A stretch of 64,000 nt of DNA from Cantharellus purpuraceus (taxonomy: Eukaryota; Basidiomycota; Agaricomycetes; Cantharellales; Hydnaceae): positions 2,232,001 through 2,296,000 of the forward strand of contig JALBUN010000010.1 in NCBI GenBank assembly GCA_025174535.1. The letters run 5' to 3'. Shown piece after piece: positions 36,086 through 47,440 of this stretch; position 1 is the stretch's first letter, and the number at the start of each line of letters is the position of its first letter. The position numbers and the translations under genes were made by a program. The notes below the pieces were generated by a model. The model saw nothing but the letters and a program-made list of their open reading frames with translations. It did not search any database and was not told the origin of the DNA.

Positions 36086-37038
36086 CGAGGCGTGCGATGG
36101 AACGATTGGGATGTGGCGCGGTGTGTGTCTGGATGATTTGGGCTCTGACATCGCGTGTGGCGGTAAGCCTGGTAAGGTTATATGATGGTAGCGCAAGGTT
36201 GGGCTATCACCCAAGCCAAAGGCCATGGCAGATTGGCCACAAGTGAAAGGGGGTTATTCAAGTCTTTGGTACGTCTGCTGTGCTACATCACGGCGACTCA
36301 CTGTGTAATTACGCGAGTTGTTTCCGCAATCTTCAGGCATATGTTTCCCTTGCAAAATTAAACTTCCTGGTAAGCAACCTTAAGTATACCTTATCTGATT
36401 CTCATTTTTCCATGTAGATGCAGTAGTCGCATGAAATCATGCAAGCATCTGTATTGTATTCAATATGTTGCTTTCCCACTTGTCCCGAGCCTCTAAACTG
36501 AATATTTTATTTCCGCCACATCCTGGACGTTGACAATGTAAACAGATCCTGATGGGCGTTAAGAGACACATGTCCATTCTCTCGAAGTTGGCTCTTCTCA
36601 GAGTATCCCAGGATCAACGCTTTGTATGGTGCGAGGATTCCTGCCACGTACAGCGTCTTTCGCCCATATATCACAATGCATGTGATGCCCCGTAGAGATT
36701 TAGAGCTAAACAAGAGCATTATTGACTCCCTTGTGATCATCTGTAGTAATTGGCATGCTTGCTAAATTCATATGCACGCAATTCGTGATAAGTCGACTTC
36801 TGAAATGGACTCGTCATGCAGACAGCTTGGTATAACAACACCGGTGGGTGAGAATATAATATGGCCAAGATTACAAGACATAGTACAGCCTGTTGACAGC
36901 AGTCTCTAACATGAAGTGGTAACAAGTCCTCTAACTTGGTCATCAGCGTTGTCGTGAGAGTGGAATACAGCATACGAATGCAAAAAGAGAGGGCAGCAGA
37001 CGAGTATCTCAGATCGAACGCATAGGCGTATGGGTGAG
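36086..37038. other. Intergenic region, no supported gene
   Basis: The minus-strand frame at 36507-36740 is Cys-poor and without family resemblance. Nothing else is recognised between the two 3' ends. Confidence 0.55.
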
Positions 37039-38041
37039 TTAGACCCGGTATACGGTAAGGACGGCGGTTCGGCCATCCTGGGAGATGTTGTGGTTGACGT
37101 GTTCGTGTCCAGGCTCAAGAAGGCCTGTTACCCACTCGACTTCGGCTTTCCACCACATACCCTTCGTGGAGCTTCCTGCGACAGCGCGCTCGACGAGCCA
37201 GTCGCGACCAATATTATATCCATTGGGTACAATTCTATGAGCCCGACCCGAATCCTGTGAGGAACTATCAATAATGTGCCGTGGGAACAAGATGCATATG
37301 CATGTACCATCTCCTTTGAGACTCTGCAATGCATAAGTAGAGTGGTTCAAGCATGTCTGAGGAAACCCGTGACTCACGCAAGGAACCACGCTTGCGTGTT
37401 GTTCTGCTGCCACGCCCGGAACTGATGTCCCCCTTTGGAGGCGGTCAAGGCGAAGACCCATCAGTTCCAGAGTGGTCGAAAAACACATACCAACGATACT
37501 CTGCCAGCACGTACCGAAGATGGGGAAGTACGTTTGTCTCGCTAGAAACTGTTCGTCTTGCTGCCCTTGGCCATCACCCAGGTTGGCCTTGTGGATACGT
37601 CCATAATGCATGCCCAGACACTCCTCAGCGTACCCCAGTGAACTGTTACATATAGCAGTCAGTCTCGTGACAGCAGATACGGAATGGGACGAGGTTTACT
37701 TTGCGTAACTGTGGAGGCCGGAAAGACTTAGAACACGAGGGTCGGATCGACCGGAGATAATGACGTTGAGAGGCTCCCCGTAGCGACGGCTGACCCACTG
37801 CAACATTATGCTCGACGTGTCCAGAACATTTGACTCGACAAGCCAAACTCACATCGAGCATGGAACCATCGCCTTTGCTGGGGTCCAACCACCCGGGGAT
37901 ATCCTCTGCATCCTTGTGGACCCTGGAGAGGTGATGGGGAGCCTGCCAGTAGGTAATTTGGTCAAAGAGCTCGGGTACTAGCGTCGGCCAGGACGTCGTC
38001 GGCGATGCAATTAGGACAACGGTGAGAAGGAGCGAAAGCAT
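37039..38041 (-). CDS. Uncharacterised fungal secreted protein
   Basis: Starts with a signal peptide (MLSLLLTVVLIASPTTSW). Exons join across about five short introns to give segments that recur in a widespread, uncharacterised family of fungal secreted proteins as I remember it: IPGWLDPSKGDGSMLD, RYGEPLNVIISGRSDPRVL, LGYAEECLGMHYG, HKANLGDGQGQQDEQFLARQ, GTCWQSIVG, HQFRAWQQNNTQAWFLAVSK, HRIVPNGYNIGRDWLVERA and GMWWKAEVEW, then GHEHVNHNISQDG. No catalytic motif is known to me. All introns have GT-AG ends and keep frame, so the gene looks intact. A TATA-like TATTTATA lies near 38211-38218 on the minus strand. It is transcribed in the same direction as the upstream aldo/keto reductase. Confidence 0.75.
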
Positions 38042-38312
38042 CGCCAGCGGGTGGTAGTAGAATACAACAAGTTACAGGGCAGCCATTAGTGCTACATTCG
38101 GAGTACTCCCGACACTGCGCTTTGGCTGAGGTAAGACCTCGCTCCAAAGTCGATGAAAACCCCTGAGCGATCTGAAAATAATCGCACTGCTTCCAAGGGC
38201 ACACAGCCTTTATAAATAACCGGGCAACTCAGGCCATAACAGGATAAGAGTACACGATAGGAAATTTTATGACCATTGCAATACAGGCTACACAAACACA
38301 TGTCCCCTCTGT

Positions 38313-39782
38313 CTAATAGCTAGAAGCACCATGTTGCAGCATGCTAATCACTGCATCGTACATATAGTACACCAACATACCAAGTCCCAACGTGATGCCC
38401 AAAGCAGGACCGACGTAACCTCGGATCTGAGGTGGCAAAGACAGGAACAAATGCCCTTTCGCGCCGGCAGCCTCTATGTCGATGATTTCTTGCGCAGTGA
38501 GAGGAGCTACAGTCCGTTACGATCAATGATCCGGAAGTGACAAAGACAGCTCAAGAGAAAAGAGCTCACGAAGGTCTGCTACTGCGAGGTATTCTTTGAG
38601 ACGGAATTTCTTCGTGCTTGTGCTGATGAGGAACTAACATAAGTGACAGTCCCCGGATACAGCAGGGAAAGGGGACCACTGACGTTACGATTACGACGCC
38701 TTTACTTCTTACCCAGGAGAGGATAACTTGTGCAGGTGTGGCATTAAGGCGTTTTGCCGCTAGTTCGATGGGTTTATCAACCGGGCCACCAGGCGTTTTG
38801 GTAATAGGGCTATATGAACCACATAAGATGTCGGCAAAGAAGCGGGCAACGATGAATTTACACACGTGAGGGAGCTATAGGCTTCAGTTACAATACCATG
38901 TTTCGCGTGAAATTCCAATAGCGAGACATTCGAAGCATAATTGTATGGATGAAACATGATCTATAATTGGTATACAAAGCTTCAGTCAAGGATGGCATAA
39001 TGGGTACGCGGCTTCCAATCAGACTGACCTGATTCACTGCAGGAACCACTTTTGCAGTCTCCAACAATTGCACAAGATCCTTGATGCCGAAGTTGCTAAC
39101 GCCAATGCTCCTGAAAAGTGCACGAAATAAGACATTGTTAAGCTGAAACTCGAGGAACTCACTTGGCAAGTCCATCGGCCTTGATTTTTTCAAACTCTGC
39201 CCAAGCGACTGCTATGTCGCCCGTGACTAGCTCTGGAGCATGGATTAAATACAAGTCCACGTAGCTGACACCAAGCTTCCCAGTCCTGATTAGATACGCT
39301 GAACAAAATTCCGTGGATCTGGGCGTACCTTCGCCAAGCTCTTCTTGATCCCTTCCCGAATATTGCCACCCGCATATTTAGTGGTAATGAAGAGTTCCTC
39401 GCGCTTTAACCCGCTTTCACGAATGGCTGCACCGACGCTTGCTTCATTTTGATACGCTGTCATGACACAGAGTCAACACCGGCATCTACAACATAAACGC
39501 TGACAACGCAGCACTCACCTGCTGCTGTATCAATGTGCCAAAAGCCAGTTTCTATGGCTTGTTCCACAAAATCTGTAACATCCTACAAATAAACATGAGC
39601 ATGCTCATAGCGACAGGCCATGGACTGGACACAGTACCTTCCGTTTCATGACCGAGCCTGTTCCATAGGCGATTTCGGGCAACTGGATAACACGTCGATA
39701 AGTATTACAAATATTCGTGCTAGGTTGGAAAAGGAAACATTACTTTATGCCCGTCATTCAAGGGTGTCGTACCAAACGGCAT
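38313..39782 (-). CDS. Aldo/keto reductase with C-terminal membrane segment
   Basis: An NADPH-dependent carbonyl reductase of the AKR family. Start [13 protein letters not shown] at ATG 39782-39780; then [30 protein letters not shown] (catalytic Tyr, with Asp in HIDTA), [13 protein letters not shown] (catalytic Lys), [10 protein letters not shown] (catalytic His), [15 protein letters not shown] and [21 protein letters not shown] with [10 protein letters not shown] (cofactor binding). The tetrad Asp-Tyr-Lys-His is complete. The last exon continues in frame past the usual AKR end with [17 protein letters not shown] and a hydrophobic stretch ([20 protein letters not shown]), which would tail-anchor the enzyme. 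About eight introns; all joins keep frame. It is divergent from eIF3i with 174 bp between start codons. The substrate is unknown. Confidence 0.92.
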
Positions 39783-39956
39783 GAGAGGCAGGAGGAACGA
39801 AGAAGATAACGTGTGAATTCACATAACACAAAAATGGACGTCGAGAATCCGAGATACGACGCTCTAACGACTGGCCTTTCAAACTCCGATGAGCCTAAAA
39901 AGTTACTGACTGTATACCCAAAGCTATCCAACAGCTAAAAGCTCAAAGAGCCCTCC
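39783..39956. promoter_or_regulatory. Shared upstream region of the AKR (-) and eIF3i (+) genes
   Basis: Only 174 bp separate the two divergent start codons, so the 5' UTRs and core promoters must overlap or abut. No TATA box is obvious. Confidence 0.6.
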
Positions 39957-41344
39957 ATGGCAAGTCACCCATCCCCACTCACTATCTTGTCGTATCTCAT
40001 GGATGCTACTTCTAACAGCGTCCAATTCTTCTGCAAGGTGAGTTTATCCTGGTTAATATTAGTTTTAGAGTCGCTCAGGCAGAAATGACTAGGGCATGAG
40101 CGGTCGCTCACTCAGATCAAGTACAACGCGGAAGGCGACTTATTGTTCAGCGTTTCAAAAGATCAATTGATCAATGTGTGGTACAGTCACAACGGAGAGC
40201 GGTTAGGTACATATGATGGCCACAACGGCACGGTGTGGACGGTGGACGTCGACTGTAAGTAGCATGTTGTATCGAACTAGTTGTCGCTGAGCCTCACTCG
40301 CCGTATACAGCAGGGACCCGTTTCTTAATATCGGGTTCTGCAGACAATTGTATGAAGCTATGGGAGGTGGCGACGGGGAAGTGTCTGTATACGTGGGAGT
40401 TCCCAACCGCTGTAAAGCGGGTGGCATTCAGTGAGGATGACTCACAGATTGTGTGCGTGACGGAGCAACGCATGGGATACCAATGTGCCATCCGTATATT
40501 CCGCGTTAACCGTGAGGGGGACGGGCGAGATCGTGAGTGCTCTGCTCTTGCAATAACACTATTAATCATTCAACATGGACACCAGAGTCGAAGGAAGCCT
40601 TGTTCACATTCCATCCCATCGGGTCCAAGGCGACCGTTGTCACCTTCGCCCACGATCCGTCTTTAATCCTGACCGGCCACGAGTCTGGAAAAGTAGCCCT
40701 ATGGGACGCGAAAACAGGAGAGGAAGTGTCAAGCAATGAGCATGCACACAGAGACGTCGTGACAGACTTGCAACTCCACCCCGATCGTACATACTTTGTT
40801 ACCAGCAGTAAAGATAAGACAGCCCGGGTGTGTCTTGTCCTTGTTCTGCATCGGCATTGTTTACTGACTTGGTGGACGAAGCTACATGATACGCGAACAT
40901 TAGATGTTATCAAGACATACCCGACCGAAACACCCCTGAACAGTGCTGCAATGGCGCCGCTACGGCCATATGTGCGTTCCACGCGACATTAGTTTCTCTC
41001 CGCCATACTCATGCCTGTACTACAGATACTTTTAGGTGGCGGCCAAGAGGCGATGAGTGTTACGACAACGTCGTTACGACAAGGAAAATTTGAAACACGC
41101 TTTTGGCACAAAATTTTCGAGGAGGAGGTCGGGCGCGTAAAAGGTCACTTTGGACCAATCAACACGTAGGTCCTCTTATTATATGCCGACGTCAAAGTGT
41201 CTGAATCATATATGTAGGATCGCTGTACATCCATCCGGGAAGAGTTACGCATCGGGAGGAGAGGACGGGTTTGTGCGGGTGCATAATTTTGATGAGAGTT
41301 ACTTCAAAGCTAGACTGTATGGCGACTTGGAACCTGATGATTAG
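39957..41344 (+). CDS. TIF34: Translation initiation factor eIF3 subunit i (TIF34)
   Basis: A WD40-propeller subunit of the eIF3 complex that joins the 40S ribosome during initiation. After the ATG an apparent GC-AG intron (39960-40018) leads to [18 protein letters not shown], matching the invariant family start. WD repeats follow: [105 protein letters not shown] and [14 protein letters not shown]. The C-terminal part has [25 protein letters not shown] and the typical end [18 protein letters not shown]. Length is close to the family norm. All exons join in frame. It ends 107 bp from the convergent BTB gene. Confidence 0.95.
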
Positions 41345-41451
41345 ATGGTCTGTAAGGTGGTTATACATTGTTTAGTTTACATCTTCGAGGTCACATGTCA
41401 TGCGAGCGTCCAAGACATGATGAGGAGGGGGGACAGGAACATACCGAACCT

Positions 41452-42769
41452 TCATGGCATATCTACGAAATGTGAAGCTAGACTCTCCTTCGTTTCCTTG
41501 ATACGCAGCCTCACGGCTCCCAACGCTCGACTGCGGCACTCCTGATGCATGTCCATGATGCCTGTGTAGGCGTAGACCCGTGACAGCATGGTCTCAAGTC
41601 TTCCTAACACATTGGCCGGGAACATACCCATGATAAGATCATCCTTGGTCAGCTCTTTCCAGTAGGCATGCCATCGCTGAATGCAGCATTGGCCGTGAGA
41701 CGGGTATTGCTGGAATACAGGTGGCTTGACGCGATACACCTCCCATTGGTTGACAAGCGCGTAGTATCCGTTGTGGAGTTTGCACAGCTGACCATGCGTG
41801 AGACGCCCCTCTGAGGCGAGGCTGAACCATTTGTCACGGCCTTGGACCATGAGCGCGTAGTATGCTGCACCGATGAGGGGACAAATCTCGAAGCGCTCGC
41901 CCAACGTAATGAACCAAGGTAGGTCTGCACCAGGACTGCGCAGCTCGTCTAACAGGCGTTGCACAAGGGCTTGATGGAGCGTTTGATCATCACATAGGAT
42001 GGCGAGCTCTAGCACACGTCGCAGTCGGTCGAGTTGGTTGGTCTCGGAGTAGGAGCAGGCCAGGGACATGGCTGTGGAGGAGTGGATGCGCGGGGAGGGG
42101 TGCACCGACATTGGGGACAGCCAACGCAGAAATGTGCCGAGCGTCCAGGTCTCCAGGCTCTTGAAGCAGTATTTGTGGACCATGAGGGTAAGGTTGCAGA
42201 ATCGATCAAAGTCAGGCCAGCCTCCGGAGGAGTTTGTCACACTTGCTTGAGTTATCTCGTGGGGCCTGGTGAGATCATTGATATAGATGTCAGTGTACTT
42301 GAATGGTGTGAAAAGAGACTTACATAGCGTACAATCCCCATAAGAGACTTCGAAATTGCTCTGCAGTATCACCTTGTAGCACCACTGGGTTATCGTCGCC
42401 ACCACCCTCTACATTAGCACCCTCCCCACTTGGCAACCTGAACATGGTCTCGAATGTGGATGAATCCTTGGATAGAATGGTCCTATGCACCTATCAGTAA
42501 TTAGAACGTCAGCCTCGCGAAAATGGGAATAAGATGATTCAGACCTTGAAAAGAACGTTTTCAACGCGAATCACGGTGCTTCCATCTTCGAAATAAAAGT
42601 CTGGATCGTGGTGAACAGTGTTTGATGTCTCAGTCCGTGGCGCTGGCTGAATCGCGTCCTGGCCGTGTACAGGCTGAGGGCTCTGTGATCGTAGCCGTTT
42701 CCTAGGCCGCGCCTTTTGCCAATCCTCAGCCAGATCATGTTCCATAATACGTAACCGCAGGGTATCCAT
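41452..42769 (-). CDS. BTB/POZ domain protein
   Basis: Start MDTLRLRIMEHDLAEDW at ATG 42769. A basic RPRKRLRSQ segment (possible nuclear signal) precedes the BTB fold: DPDFYFEDGSTVIRVENVLFK, intron, VHRTILSKDSSTFETMF, then RLPSGEG, NPVVLQGDTAEQFRSLLWGLY. A second intron (phase 2, near 42255-42325) leads to PHEITQASV and the helical back part (LTLMVHKYCFKSLETW, RRVLELAILCDDQTL), typical of the large BTB families of agaricomycetes. The long C-terminal region (WFITLGERFEICPLIGAAYY) contains no other known domain. BTB domains mediate dimers and CUL3 binding in general; no partner can be assigned here. Confidence 0.86.
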
Positions 42770-43254
42770 CCGAGTTGAGTATGGAGAGACGGGCGGGCAG
42801 GGTGGTGTAAAATGTGAAGAAACGCAAACTGAATCTTTTCACCGAGTGTATGGTTCTTGGTTTGCGATCTGGGATATCAATCTTTACGAGAAACAACTCA
42901 AATCTGAGAGACCACAGAGCAACGCGTAAATCAGGCTGGTGGCGGTTGGCGGATGGAACCCGGTACGACTCCTCGGACTTGTTACTAGATATTGGACGCT
43001 TAGTATGCAACATGCGGAAGATTTCTCACGATGTCCACAGGAAGCATCAGACTCAAAGGGAGGTAGAAAGTCAGCCCAGAGGCGACACGATTTCCCATCA
43101 TTGCAGGGTCACGATCGGTTTGGCGAGTCGCGCTAACCTCCATTAGTGCACAGGCATAAGGAGACAATAACAAAGCGAACATTGGGAACAGATATATATA
43201 TATTGACGAGAATTCACTTATAGTCTACCAACCCCGCAATGTAAATCATTTGCC
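42770..43254. other. Intergenic region
   Basis: An open frame on the plus strand (42814-43146) has no family resemblance and overlaps the likely BTB promoter. An AT-rich (TA)n run lies near 43192-43204. Confidence 0.55.
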
Positions 43255-44163
43255 CTACTCCTTACATGAAGAGTGAGTTCTCAACCTCAGAATGTCCCCC
43301 TCTTGGCAAGCCTGGAATAAAGCAATATGGTCAGCGTTTTCCACAGAACAGACTGAAAAAAAACATACAAAAGTTCCCATGGGAAAGCTGCGTTTTCCTG
43401 GGAACATTCTCCCTCATTAAATGGTGGCCCAGTGCTGAAGCATTGATTCATCGTGAAGACCAAGGGACTCTGCTCATGATGAGAAAAACTGCTACCAATG
43501 GTGGGTTTAGGCATCTACTTACCAACCAAGAGAAGCAGCCTTGGACTGGCTGTTCGAGGCCGTGGAAGAACGAGACCTCGCAGGTACCGACTTCAAAGAT
43601 GGTCGTAGTTCCAGGGGGAGCGATGAATGTTTCACCTATCGTGACTAATAGTTAGCTCAAATACCAGCGTTGGAGAGTTGTCCTCACCATCGAGGGCGTT
43701 GATAGTGCTTATGAGTGAGGTGCAGTCGGGCGGTGCGCTCCCATTGAAGTGGCAGCGTTGTACACCTGGAACGATTTGATTAAGGATATTTCTAGCTTAG
43801 CCTTTGGAGTTGAGATCTACTTACAGGTTTGATTACAGACACTTGGCATCTGACGTTTATTGAGAACGGAATCGTTAGCCAAAGATAGGGCCTCTCTGGC
43901 TACATTTGAGTCAGGAGTACCACAAGACTTGACAGTAACCTTCAGATCACGTCCATCTGCCGTTTGGAGGGTGGTCGTGTTCAAGACCGGGCCGTCACCA
44001 CAGTGCTCGCTCAAAGAATCACCACGAGCTATATATATTGAATCAGACCTGTTGCCTTGACAGACTCTGAGGACCCACCTGCGAGTGACTGTTCATTGAT
44101 GGCAAGGGCATTGGAGGTCAAGGCCAAGCCGAGGGCGAGAATGGGAGTGTAGCTGAAACGCAT
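43255..44163 (-). CDS. Small secreted Cys-containing protein, unrecognised
   Basis: Begins MRFSYTPILALGLALTSNALA, a clear signal peptide. Exons join across short introns to give LSEHCGDGPVLNTTT, DGRDLKVTVKSCGTP, LNKRQMPSVCNQTC (a possible Lys-Arg processing site before QMPSVC), CHFNGSAPPDCTSLI, LDGETFIAPPGTTTIFEVGTC and FFHGLEQPVQGCFSW. The Cys spacing recalls fungal secreted proteins of about 150-200 residues, but I cannot name a family. The last exon is uncertain: a junction near 43515 to a short exon ending at TAG 43257-43255 is one reading, and stopping earlier is another. Confidence 0.6.
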
Positions 44164-45639
44164 GGTAGATATCCTACAAGTAAGCTGAAGGGAAGAGGCC
44201 AGGAGCTTGACGATAGGAGCGAGAAACTTTAGAATTTTATAGAGGGACGGACAGGCCAGGAGTCCGAAGAACCGGTGGGCAATGCGGTGAACAAGGCCTC
44301 TTGTTAACTTGCCTCAGCCAAGAGCAGTCGGGAAAGCCTCAATCTTTCACTTCAGGTTCACAACAAGGGTTTACTGTCATGTCATTGGAAGCTCAGCTCA
44401 CTGAATCACATCGCACGTGAAGATAGACGGTGTCCTGATATTTTTTATATGTCGTGGGATATCTGCTATAGTAAATTAGTCTTCGTACTATCGTACAAGG
44501 GAGTAACATACGTTGTCCATCCTTTGTACTAAGAACCGTCGACGCACAACTCATGGAGATTCGGTATTCATCAGTGGCTAGCGCCTGCCGGTACTTACTA
44601 TACACCTGCCACCTGAAAAATCCGAGGGTTTCTCGAAAACCTCACAGGCGGTATGCAGACACCGAGAGGCATAAGTCCTGACTTGTTTTGTCATGTACCT
44701 CAGGTAACATCAACGTCGCGTTGGACTCGCTGGCACTATTAGGGGGTCGGTGCCTCGGTGGAGCCTCGGTGGAGCCTCGGAATTTGTGCCAAAAGTGTGA
44801 AAGTTACTATGGACAACTTACAAACCATCGACTGGCCCATCCGTTTGCTGACATGATTCGATTTATCTAAGATTGTCAAGAACTGTGCGCAGAATGTCAG
44901 CCCGGTTCATGCACCATCACGGAGCGCTAGCACTTGCTAGACCCACGCACTGACGCGATTCGTAGGAGACCGGTATAATTGGAGCCGTCGCGACCGGAGA
45001 CGAAAACTGCGGACATCATTCGACTCAGATATAAGACTGAGACAGCGTCTGGAGTATATAAGTAGGTACCCCATAAATACGTGTATACAACTCTTCCGGC
45101 TTGCAACGACGACCTGGTGTTGCGTTGGCTGGTCTACAGTTGGTCTATAGACGTGGTCACTTTAATCTCGAAGTCCGAATCATTTGAACTCCTCTGGGTT
45201 ATATAGTGTACCCATGCTTGCAGCCCTTATTGGTCTGATGCGTCGTTCGTACGTGCAGCTGGTCCGCATAGGTCTTTAATTCCAAGTACCACGGACTGAT
45301 CACCCGGTGGGTACACGATTGCATACTATTAGCATTATTGCAAGCGTGGTAATGCAAACCGACCGCACGTACGAATGACGGATTAGTCCAGTAAGAGCTG
45401 TGAGCAAGGATACACTACGTAACCCAGAGAACCCCCCGGCGTTTGGGGAAAGGTTCGGGACTCGAGAAGAACACCCCTGGACGGGATTTTCCACCTAGGC
45501 AAAGGGCAGGAAGAGGCTTCCTGTAGCGTCGTAGAAAGTGAGTTAAAGCCAGAACATATACCCACTGTCAGTGGAGACTAGTAGCGAGAGCACTGGTTCA
45601 TACGAGGGTTTCCCCCAAAAATGGGAGGATGAAATCCCT
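44164..45639. other. Intergenic region with short repeats
   Basis: No supported gene. A direct repeat of an 11-bp unit (CCTCGGTGGAG) lies at about 44751-44781. A TATA-like GTATATAAG lies near 45054, but no convincing coding frame follows it. Confidence 0.5.
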
Positions 45640-46010
45640 AGATTCGCTCCTGGCCCATCGAGTCCAGGAACTGTATCACAAGATGCTATGAGACATATCA
45701 ATAATAGATACGCTCCTGGATCATCGAGTCCAGCTGTGGCGAGAGCCGTAGCACAAGCTATGTCAAATGCGTTCCTGGATCATCGAATGTAATTGTAGTG
45801 AGAGCCACAGCACAGGGTGCTACAAGCTGTAGATATGGTCCTAGACCATCGAGTCCGGTTGTAGCGAGAACCGTAGCATCTTGTGCTATGAGCTATGTCG
45901 ACAATAGATATGCTCTTGGTTCATCGAGTAGCATGAGAAACCGCGAGCCATTTCAGTAGATACGCGTCGAGTCCAGTGGTAGCGGGAGCGGTAGTACAAG
46001 CCATAATGTA
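45640..46010. repeat. Degenerate minisatellite, about 60-75 bp units
   Basis: About six diverged units, each containing a version of GATACGCTCCTGGATCATCG, then AGTCCAG and a GCGAGAGCCGTAGCACAAGC segment. Unit starts are near 45642, 45708, 45770, 45832, 45907 and 45959. Units differ in length and sequence. The first two fall in one open frame (RFAPGPSSPG / RYAPGSSSPA), which then breaks. Confidence 0.75.
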
Positions 46011-47440
46011 AGGGTGTAAGAATACAAACGAAAGAGCTATTTCCACCCTCCAGGGGAAGTGGTATGCCAATGCCGTGTCATGGCCCACAACTCATCAGCG
46101 AAGGCCCTTATTCCAAGTATGAGAGGCTGGTAATCCGTCGTATAGGAGGAAGCCGTCGTCTCGTCACTAGAGCTTCCTTGGGCTAAGCGAGTGCAACTCA
46201 AACGCCAGTGAATGCGACGACGCGTCCTTCCGTTGAGTCTGTTCATCGCGGGGCGGGCGTCCGAGTCGTCAATCTCGTCGCAGTTGGAGGTGTTGTAGAG
46301 GCTATTCTCGCTACGGTCTTACTAACGGTTCAGCTACCCCGCGTGGTCGTGATCCTGGTATTTCTGTATTATTTGGAAGTGTTCTTGTACGCACCTCAGG
46401 AACACTTTCAGCTAGTGCAGAAGAACTGTGACTAGGACTACACCTATCTGCCGTCTCAGCCAGAGCTTTCTTGGTCTCAGCGAGGGCAAATCTGTGTTGG
46501 GTCTGTTCATTGCGGCGCGGGGGTCTTCTATTTTGTCGAGGTTGGACTCGACTTTTTCGGCATGTTCGTGGATAGCCTCGTGGAGAGGCAGACTAGTATT
46601 CCGTCCCCCAAGCTTTGCAGTCTTTGAGGATGCTGCGTTGTCCCCTTTCGCGCGCTGGTCTTGGTCGTAGGACTTATATTTGCCGCTGTTGGACTATGAT
46701 TGGTTACGGCCTCGAAGACCGCGCCGATATTCATGGGATCCATATTGGTGTTCTCTGTCTAACGAACAAGGCTCAGTCGTAGTCACAGTTTTGCATGAGG
46801 TGGAAATGCTCACGGGGGAGACTCACGGGGGAGACATGAGGCCTGTGGTGGCTGCAGGAGCCGGAATGTATGGCACAACAAATAGATCAGAGTCGTGGCA
46901 GTGATCGGAGAGTACGTAGACTTCCCGACACCAGGCTACCACTATACTCTACATTTCAGCTCCCACAACCACCACGGGCCTCATGTCGACCCGTGAGCTC
47001 TTCCAGGCGACTGCGCGTTGCATCGCGACGAAGAGGACCACTAGAATGGGTCCCATGTGTATTATCACGATAATCAAGGCCCTGACAAGACCCGGTTCCG
47101 CAGCGCTGGATGTAAGCCCGATGACAAGCATGACGGGAGAAGGCGGACGGGGTACCAGCCTGGGGCGCCTCACGCATGCACTCGCGGATACTCTCCAGTC
47201 CAATCGTAACAAGATGGATGACACCCGTCGCGATGAACAGACCGAACCAAGGGTCGTGTCGGTTCCCGCAGTGAAGAGCTTGATCCGCCGCGAAGAAAGC
47301 TTACATTGGTCCGTGAGTATACCTAGCATAGGAGGAATAATTCAGTTCCTTGAGCAAGTCCCCGACGAGAAGTATTGAAGGAGCTGAAGCTGTTTCTCCC
47401 GTGTTGTTATTGAACGTTTGCACCACCGAGGACATCTTGA
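46011..47440. repeat. Diverged inverted duplication
   Basis: The plus strand from about 46485 to 46874 resembles the minus strand from about 47275 to 46949. The best-matched part is 46817-46870 against 46949-47000 inverted (both contain ACATGAGGCC, GTGGTGG and GGAGC-GAAATGTA-type sequence). Both arms contain the phrase GTCTGTTCAT near a TTG-AC-TTGGACT region. A third related piece lies near 46240 on the plus strand. A minus-strand frame at 46949-47329 codes for a hydrophobic segment (VRALIIVIIHMGPILVVLF), and the plus arm has a broken counterpart. The parent is an unrecognised, possibly membrane-protein sequence. Confidence 0.6.
46949..47440 (-). pseudogene. Possible hypothetical membrane-protein remnant
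   Basis: The minus-strand frame has VVQTFNNNTGETASAPSIL before a possible intron near 47330, then LRLDWRVSASACVRRPRLV and a hydrophobic stretch. It is one arm of the inverted duplication. No start codon, family or complete structure is certain, so this may be a remnant rather than a working gene. Confidence 0.3.

Noticed and set aside
36507..36740. Minus-strand frame downstream of the secreted-protein gene
   Set aside because: It could be an extra 3' exon, but the upstream gene already ends in a natural stop and no splice joins them.
42814..43146. Plus-strand frame of 110 codons upstream of the BTB gene
   Set aside because: Antisense to the BTB 5' region and without any family resemblance.
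45640..46010. Possible CRISPR array in the minisatellite
   Set aside because: Units are adjacent, diverged and of variable length with no unique spacers, and the genome is eukaryotic.
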